Assembly (NCBI GenBank): GCA_947457085.1
Contig: CANGUS010000154.1
Span: forward strand, 1 to 5,157
Direction of reading: 5' to 3'
Source of the DNA: Bacteroidota bacterium
GTDB taxonomy: Bacteria > Bacteroidota > Bacteroidia > Chitinophagales > Chitinophagaceae
Length of the DNA: 5,157 bases
Under the pieces are notes generated by a model that worked only from the letters and a program-made list of their open reading frames with translations, made no database searches and had not been told where the DNA came from. Shown piece after piece: positions 1-3,442 of the stretch (within the stretch, counting starts at the first letter, position 1; each line of letters opens with the position of its first letter). The translations under genes and the position numbers were made by a program.

Positions 1-9
1 ACTAAAAAG

Positions 10-153
10 TTAATTAATGATGATCATTGAAATATTAATTTCTCTGGTCAAAAAATCAATGTAAATATTAAAGAAAGTTAATGCTGTCCATCCTGTAAGT
101 TTAAAAGCTAAATATTTTGAAATTTTTTGCACCTTACAAATATAATTCAGCAT
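10..153 (-). CDS. possible small protein, 47 residues, doubtful
   Basis: This is a minus-strand ATG ORF with an in-frame TAG two codons upstream of the ATG. It would encode a basic then hydrophobic peptide, beginning MLNYICKVQK and containing the stretch KLTGWTALTFFNIYIDFL (residues 18-35), which could be one poor membrane segment. A perfect TAnnTTTG box lies inside the first codons, at 137-144. A transcript from that box would therefore start after the ATG, and translation would have to begin at the in-frame GTG (plus positions 130-132), giving about 40 residues. I do not recognise the product. An ORF of this length is common by chance in DNA this AT-rich. It could also be the decayed end of a gene, or a leader of something beyond the left edge. 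Its status as a gene is unproven. Confidence 0.15.
   Translation of the reverse strand: MLNYICKVQKISKYLAFKLTGWTALTFFNIYIDFLTREINISMIIIN
137..144 (-). promoter_or_regulatory. possible leftward Bacteroidota -7 box
   Basis: On the minus strand this reads TATATTTG, a perfect match to the Bacteroidota sigma-ABfr -7 consensus TAnnTTTG. I see no convincing -33 TTTG upstream. It would drive transcription towards the left edge, either through the small ORF at 10-153 or into a gene outside the window. A match of this quality arises by chance fairly often in such AT-rich sequence. Confidence 0.3.
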
Positions 154-165
154 TTTCTATCACAT

Positions 166-214
166 TAATTAAAATGATGAAAGGCTATGATACTACATAA
201 GTGCATTTTAATTA
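166..214. repeat. 11-bp perfect inverted repeat, 27-bp spacer
   Basis: The left arm TAATTAAAATG (166-176) is the exact reverse complement of the right arm CATTTTAATTA (204-214). Inside the spacer a second small pair, TATG (186-189) and CATA (196-199), could stack as an inner stem. The arms are almost entirely A/T and no T-run follows directly, so this is not a convincing terminator. It lies 31 bp upstream of the -7 box of the outer-membrane gene and could be a regulatory site, or chance. Confidence 0.3.
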
Positions 215-244
215 TTTTAACGCTTACTTATAAACATGATTGAA

Positions 245-252
245 TATATTTG
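245..252 (+). promoter_or_regulatory. -7 promoter box of the outer-membrane protein gene
   Basis: TATATTTG is a perfect match to the Bacteroidota -7 element TAnnTTTG, 16 bp before the ATG at 269. Transcription would begin near 257-260, leaving a leader of about ten bases. This placement decides the start codon: the upstream in-frame ATG at 236 lies before the predicted transcription start and so cannot be used from this promoter. No clear -33 TTTG was found. Confidence 0.55.
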
Positions 253-268
253 TACTTTATTATTAATT

Positions 269-967
269 ATGAATAAATATATTGTCTTAATTGCTGCTTT
301 GATGATCGCTATAGGTGTAGAAGCTCAAACAAACTCTAGCACGAATAAAAAATCCTCTTTTTCTAAGCCTTCTAAAGATTATGTGATGATTCAATTAGGT
401 TATGAAAATTGGACAAATATTCCTGATAGTATTAAAATTGGTGGTTTAGGCCGTGCTGCAAATGTTTATTTGTGTAATGAGTTTCCAATTCAAAAATCAA
501 ATTTTAGTTTTTCCGCCGGTATCGGAGTAGCTACTAGCCATATATTTTTAAAAAATCAAGAAATCGTATTAAATGATACAGTATCTGCAATTCAGTTTAA
601 ATCAGAATCTGCTGATTATAAAAAATACAAATATGCTACTACCTATTTAGAAGCTCCTTTTGAATTGCGCTATTTTGAAAATAAAGAAAATAAAAATACA
701 GGATTTAAAGCAGCTATTGGATTAAAAGTAGGCGCAGTAATAGCAGCACATACAAAAAGTAAACAAACAATTAGCAACAAGCCCGTTGTAGAAAAAGTGA
801 GTACTAGAAGATATGTAGAATCTTATCGATATGCAGCAACTGCAAGAATTGGTTACGGGAATTTTTTTATATATGGCCAATACGCAATTAATAATTTATT
901 TAAAATCGCTTCAGGACCGGAAAACATAAAACCATTTCAATTAGGAATCTGTATTACTGGTCTGTAA
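269..967 (+). CDS. outer-membrane beta-barrel protein (PorT-like)
   Basis: The protein has 232 residues from the ATG at 269. I prefer this start over the ATG at 236 because it puts a clean Sec signal peptide at the N-terminus (MNKYIVLIAALMIAIGVEA, then Q) with a signal peptidase I site after VEA, and because the -7 box lies between the two ATGs. After a Ser/Thr/Lys-rich linker (about residues 20-37) the chain alternates polar and hydrophobic residues in strand-like blocks, such as FSFSAGIGVATSHIFL, TTYLEAPFELRYF and GFKAAIGLKVGAVIAA. It ends with FFIYGQYAINNLF and GLGICITGL-like strands (exact end QLGICITGL). The TYLEAPFELRY block and the closing strands are typical of the small outer-membrane barrels of Bacteroidota (OMP_b-brl_2 / PorT-like group). 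It should sit in the outer membrane. Substrate and role cannot be told from sequence. It appears to be a single-gene unit, with its own promoter and a terminator 20 bp after the stop. Confidence 0.8.
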   Translation: MNKYIVLIAALMIAIGVEAQTNSSTNKKSSFSKPSKDYVMIQLGYENWTNIPDSIKIGGLGRAANVYLCNEFPIQKSNFSFSAGIGVATSHIFLKNQEIVLNDTVSAIQFKSESADYKKYKYATTYLEAPFELRYFENKENKNTGFKAAIGLKVGAVIAAHTKSKQTISNKPVVEKVSTRRYVESYRYAATARIGYGNFFIYGQYAINNLFKIASGPENIKPFQLGICITGL

Positions 968-986
968 AATTTTTATAACACGTTTT

Positions 987-1016
987 AAAAGCAATTCTTT
1001 TTGAATTGCTTTTTTT
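987..1016 (+). terminator. intrinsic terminator after the outer-membrane gene
   Basis: An 11-bp perfect stem, AAAAGCAATTC (987-997) with GAATTGCTTTT (1003-1013), encloses a five-base T loop and runs into a T-tract (1010-1016). It begins 20 bp after the TAA stop at 965-967. This is the usual form of a Rho-independent terminator in AT-rich Bacteroidota and should separate the outer-membrane gene from the next gene on the same strand. Confidence 0.85.
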
Positions 1017-1017
1017 A

Positions 1018-1025
1018 TAATATTG
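1018..1025 (+). promoter_or_regulatory. possible -7 box of the PNPOx-like gene
   Basis: TAATATTG matches TAnnTTTG at all but one fixed position (A for the first T of TTTG). It starts two bases after the T-tract of the preceding terminator and ends three bases before the ATG at 1029, so the transcript would be leaderless or nearly so. Since the terminator should stop read-through and only 12 bp separate it from the ATG, some promoter must lie here or inside the terminator sequence. Confidence 0.35.
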
Positions 1026-1028
1026 ATT

Positions 1029-1574
1029 ATGGGAAAATTTGAAAATTCAATTTCTGCAAAGCTTCAAAAATGGATAAAAAAACAAAAAATATTTTTTGTT
1101 TCTACAGCTCCATTATCTGCTACAGGACACATTAATTGTTCACCCAAAGGACTAGATTCATTTAGAATCATTGATGATAAAACGGTCGTTTACGAAGACT
1201 TAACAGGCAGTGGAGCAGAAACAATTGCACATGTAAATGAAAATAAACGCATTGTAATCATGTTTTGTGCTTTTGATGGACCTCCATTAATAGTTAGACT
1301 TTATGGAGAAGGGGAAATTATTACAAAAAACGAACAAGAATTCTCAACCATTCAACCATTATTTACGCCACGGGCGGGCGTTCGAGCTTATATCAAAATA
1401 CATTTAACTCGCGTATCCGATTCATGTGGCTATTCGGTTCCATTATATGATTTTAAACAAGATCGTGATGTATTGGATAAATGGTTTGATAGAAAAGGTG
1501 AAGACGGGCTCATTGAATATCAAAAAGAAAATAATCAAATAAGTCTTGATGGATTAAAAGCCTTAGAGTTTTGA
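1029..1574 (+). CDS. pyridoxamine 5'-phosphate oxidase family protein
   Basis: The protein has 181 residues. I start at the ATG at 1029 rather than the TTG at 1023, which sits inside the putative -7 box. The chain follows the FMN-binding split-barrel (PNPOx-like) family: an N-terminal helix (KLQKWIKKQK), the strands IFFVSTAPLS and GHINCSPKG (residues 33-41), then TVVYEDLTGSGAETIAHV (52-69), RIVIMFCAFDGPPLIVRLYGEGEII (74-98), SCGYSVPLY (132-140), and the tail NNQISLDGLKAL, which resembles the SxDGLP-type ending of many relatives. It looks full length and intact. The fold usually binds FMN or a related cofactor, but this short group is not the PdxH enzyme of vitamin B6 synthesis, and its substrate is unknown. 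It should be cytosolic, as there is no signal peptide. Its last 13 codons overlap the end of the convergent gene, with no terminator between them. Confidence 0.82.
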   Translation: MGKFENSISAKLQKWIKKQKIFFVSTAPLSATGHINCSPKGLDSFRIIDDKTVVYEDLTGSGAETIAHVNENKRIVIMFCAFDGPPLIVRLYGEGEIITKNEQEFSTIQPLFTPRAGVRAYIKIHLTRVSDSCGYSVPLYDFKQDRDVLDKWFDRKGEDGLIEYQKENNQISLDGLKALEF

Positions 1575-2155
1575 GGCAGTGCAGCACAGTAAGCCATTTT
1601 AAATAATTTATCGTTTTGCAAACCTGCTTTTTCTCTTGCAGCGTTTTCTGAAATATTTAATTCAATCAACCCTTTATAATAAATATACATTTGAGCAAAT
1701 TCTACTAAGATAAGATTTTGTTGAAAGGTGTTTTTTAATTCTACTGAATGGAAATCCCTCATATTAGTTCGTAAATTTTTAGTTTGCTCTAAAAATGAAA
1801 GAGGCGTTATTTCTTCTACACAAAAGTATGTAGAATCTCCATCCTGTAAATGAACTAATTCTAAAGAACAATTCGTAAAAATTATATTGTCGTTTATTAA
1901 ATCAATGATATAAGGTTGTTCTCCATTACTTAATAGCTTGTCACTTACTTTCAACTGTAGTTTTTCGCCAACAGTCCCACTGAAGCGAAGTAAATCATTA
2001 AATTTTGAAAAAGGAAAAAGCAAAGTTGTTTCAGAAAAAATATTATCTATCCTGCACTTAACGTTTAAACTAACTAAATCACTTTCATCAAATATTATTT
2101 TTGAGGTGCTAAAAGCGTCTATTTTATATATTGTTCTTGTGAATGCGTTTTTCAT
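1535..2155 (-). CDS. uncharacterised 206-residue protein, divergent from the WYL regulator
   Basis: I do not recognise this protein. The ATG at 2155 is preceded directly by an in-frame TAA, so it is the earliest ATG start, and a near-perfect -7 box lies 17 bp upstream. There is no signal peptide or membrane span, so a cytosolic protein is likely. The first half (about 1-125) alternates short hydrophobic and charged blocks, such as TTLLFPFSKFNDLLRF (43-58) and PYIIDLINDNIIFTNC (81-96), suggesting a beta-rich domain. The second half (about 138-192) looks helical: LKNTFQQNLILVEFAQMYIYYKGL, then ISENAAREKAGLQNDKLFKMAYCAA. The latter has the rhythm of a helix-turn-helix or small helical bundle, but I cannot assign it to a family. 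The last 13 codons overlap the PNPOx-like gene and may be a poorly conserved tail. The shared inverted repeat suggests that the divergent WYL protein controls it. Confidence 0.7.
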   Translation of the reverse strand: MKNAFTRTIYKIDAFSTSKIIFDESDLVSLNVKCRIDNIFSETTLLFPFSKFNDLLRFSGTVGEKLQLKVSDKLLSNGEQPYIIDLINDNIIFTNCSLELVHLQDGDSTYFCVEEITPLSFLEQTKNLRTNMRDFHSVELKNTFQQNLILVEFAQMYIYYKGLIELNISENAAREKAGLQNDKLFKMAYCAALPQNSKAFNPSRLI

Positions 2156-2172
2156 TTATTTATATTTTAATA

Positions 2173-2180
2173 CAAATATT
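2173..2180 (-). promoter_or_regulatory. -7 box of the 206-residue protein gene
   Basis: On the minus strand this reads AATATTTG, seven of eight positions including the whole TTTG of the Bacteroidota -7 consensus. It ends 17 bp before the ATG at 2155, giving a short leader. The inverted repeat at 2188-2212 starts 7 bp upstream and covers the place of the -33 element, so a protein bound there would be expected to block or alter this promoter. Confidence 0.45.
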
Positions 2181-2187
2181 TGCACGC

Positions 2188-2212
2188 AACTACGTAAAGA
2201 GATTACGTAGTT
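2188..2212. promoter_or_regulatory. perfect 10-bp inverted repeat, probable operator of the divergent pair
   Basis: The arms AACTACGTAA (2188-2197) and TTACGTAGTT (2203-2212) are exact reverse complements around AGAGA. Each arm also holds the self-complementary core TACGTA (2191-2196 and 2204-2209), with core centres 13 bp apart. The repeat sits between two outward-facing -7 boxes (2173-2180 minus, 2226-2233 plus), 7 bp from one and 13 bp from the other, and so covers both predicted -33 regions. It lies upstream of both predicted transcription starts, so it should act as DNA and not as an RNA hairpin. The natural ligand is the WYL regulator encoded next to it, which would make this an autoregulatory and shared operator. 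Binding by that protein is inference. Confidence 0.65.
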
Positions 2213-2225
2213 AAAAATAATTTTT

Positions 2226-2233
2226 TATATTTA
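2226..2233 (+). promoter_or_regulatory. -7 box of the WYL regulator gene
   Basis: TATATTTA matches TAnnTTTG except for the last base. It ends six bases before the ATG at 2240, so the transcript would be leaderless or nearly so. The inverted repeat at 2188-2212 occupies the upstream position of the -33 element. Confidence 0.4.
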
Positions 2234-2239
2234 CATAGT

Positions 2240-3241
2240 ATGAAAAATAAAAACGCTTCTGCAAGGTATCGATTAATAGATATTCGTATGAATATGAAAC
2301 AAAAAAACGTGCCCACTTTATTAGATTTGGTAGATTTTGTTTCTGAAAAATTAGGTGAAAGAGTTTCTGTATCTAGTATTCAGAAAGATATTTACGCAAT
2401 GCGATATGATGAGTCATTAGGTTTTTTAGCACCCATTGAATATGACAATTATAAAAAAGGATATGTATATACAGAAGAAAATTATTCTATCAACAAAATT
2501 CCTGTATCGGAAGAAGAATTGCAAGGTCTTGAAATTGCAATTGGAATTTTAGAACAGTTTAAAGAAATTCCTGCTATTAAAATGTTTGAAGATGCGATCA
2601 ATAAAATTGCAAGTTCTGTAAAAATGAGTAGAGAGCAAGCTCAACAAAGTAGTATTTTAATTTTAGATAGGCCTAAGCGTTATCAAGGTATTGAATATAT
2701 GTCCGATATTGTAGATGCCATCAGACAAAAACATGTTATTAAATTTTTGTACCAACCATTCACAAAAAAAGAAGCAAAAAAACATACAGTTCATCCATAT
2801 TTTATCAAAGAATACAATAGCAGAATGTATTTAATAGGGAAGGATATTCACCCAACAAAAGAAACAAAATTTTTAACATTTTCATTTGATAGAATGAATG
2901 ATGTAATAAAAATGAATCAACAATTTCAAGAAGAAATAATAGATAAAGAAAGTTATTTTAAATCTGCCATAGGGATTTCTTTACCCACAACAAAACCAGA
3001 AAAATTAGTATTGCAATTTGATCCAGCTCAAGCAAATTATTTAAAATCACAACCCATTCATCACTCTCAAAAAATAATAAAAGATACAAAAACAAACTTT
3101 ACTATTTCAGTAGAGCTAGTTATTAATTATGAATTAATGGCTTTGTTATTAAGTTTTGGTGATAAACTAAAAGTCCTGAAACCATTGACTTTAGCATCCA
3201 ATATGAAATTAATAGCAAAAAATGTATATGAGCAATACTAA
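2240..3241 (+). CDS. WYL-domain transcriptional regulator (YafY-like)
   Basis: This 333-residue protein has the full length and order of the HTH-WYL-WCX family. A winged helix-turn-helix (about residues 5-80) includes the recognition-helix pattern VSVSSIQKDIYAMRYD (42-57) and the wing PIEYDNYKKGYVY. A helical linker (about 88-135) follows, then the WYL domain (about 150-225) with VIKFLYQPF, HTVHPYFIKEYNSRMYLIG and FLTFSFDRM, and the C-terminal WCX domain (about 250-333) with EKLVLQFDPAQANYLKSQPIHHSQ and LLSFGDKLKVLKP. The start gives the usual NASARYRLID N-terminus of this group. The tryptophan of the naming motif is replaced: residues 196-198 read MYL. WYL domains bind ligands, nucleic acid in the studied cases, and change DNA binding by the N-terminal domain. 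Relatives regulate DNA-damage responses (PafBC) and phage defence (BrxR, CapW). Here the likely site is the inverted repeat just upstream, which would control this gene and the divergent 206-residue gene. No terminator was recognised after the stop. Confidence 0.9.
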   Translation: MKNKNASARYRLIDIRMNMKQKNVPTLLDLVDFVSEKLGERVSVSSIQKDIYAMRYDESLGFLAPIEYDNYKKGYVYTEENYSINKIPVSEEELQGLEIAIGILEQFKEIPAIKMFEDAINKIASSVKMSREQAQQSSILILDRPKRYQGIEYMSDIVDAIRQKHVIKFLYQPFTKKEAKKHTVHPYFIKEYNSRMYLIGKDIHPTKETKFLTFSFDRMNDVIKMNQQFQEEIIDKESYFKSAIGISLPTTKPEKLVLQFDPAQANYLKSQPIHHSQKIIKDTKTNFTISVELVINYELMALLLSFGDKLKVLKPLTLASNMKLIAKNVYEQY

Positions 3242-3310
3242 TTTTCAATACAGCTAACAAGGATATAAAAAATCAAAAGTTTATATTGAATTATAATTTT
3301 ATTCTATTCA

Positions 3311-3342
3311 AAGGATATTTTCTGAATACAAAGAGTATCCTT
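3311..3342. repeat. 7-bp inverted repeat overlapping the alaS promoter
   Basis: AAGGATA (3311-3317) and TATCCTT (3336-3342) are perfect reverse complements with an 18-bp spacer. The right arm ends on the first base of the alaS -7 box and the left arm lies near the expected -33 region. This position would suit an operator, but arms this short occur by chance in a gap of 200 bp. Confidence 0.25.
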
Positions 3343-3349
3343 ACTTTTG
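3342..3349 (+). promoter_or_regulatory. -7 promoter box of alaS
   Basis: TACTTTTG is a perfect TAnnTTTG match and is followed by CAAC, as in many Bacteroidota housekeeping promoters. TTTTCTG at 3318-3324, 17 bp upstream, may serve as a weak -33 element. Transcription would start near 3354-3357, giving a leader of about 87 bases, much longer than for the other genes here. Confidence 0.65.
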
Positions 3350-3376
3350 CAACACAAAATTATACATTTAAAATAA

Positions 3377-3431
3377 TTTGAAGTTGAGATTTTTGAAGTT
3401 CACTATCAAATTTTCGCATCATCAAATTTTC
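3377..3431 (+). repeat. short direct repeats in the alaS leader
   Basis: Two pairs of direct repeats lie side by side. TTTGAAGTT occurs at 3377-3385 and 3392-3400 (15-bp period), and ATCAAATTTTC at 3405-3415 and 3421-3431 (16-bp period, with CA four bases before each copy). The second pair ends 11 bp before the alaS start. From memory, strings of ATCAAATTTTC-like units are common in gaps of Bacteroidota genomes. I see no strong stem, so neither a T-box nor another known riboswitch is supported. Confidence 0.5.
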
Positions 3432-3442
3432 AATTTAGAATT

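Noticed and set aside
16..28. Small palindrome AATGATGATCATT near the left edge
   Set aside because: It is too short and too A/T-rich to mean anything alone, and there is no associated promoter or repeat copy.
1023..1028. TTG start for the PNPOx-like gene
   Set aside because: It adds only two residues, lies inside the putative -7 box, and an ATG follows directly at 1029.
1938..2210. Plus-strand 90-codon frame antisense to the 206-residue protein gene
   Set aside because: It lies mostly inside the longer minus-strand gene, runs on through that gene's promoter and the palindrome, and shows no recognisable domain. It is best explained as a shadow.
2188..2212. Reading the palindrome as a transcription terminator
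   Set aside because: No T-run follows either arm directly and both predicted promoters fire outward from it, so it should not be transcribed.
3242..3310. Terminator or small gene after the WYL regulator
   Set aside because: The stretch is A/T-rich with no stem containing G/C pairs followed by a T-run, and no convincing ORF.
3354..3442. T-box or other riboswitch before alaS
   Set aside because: There is no T-box core sequence, no stable stem and no terminator/antiterminator pair; T-boxes are also not expected in this phylum.
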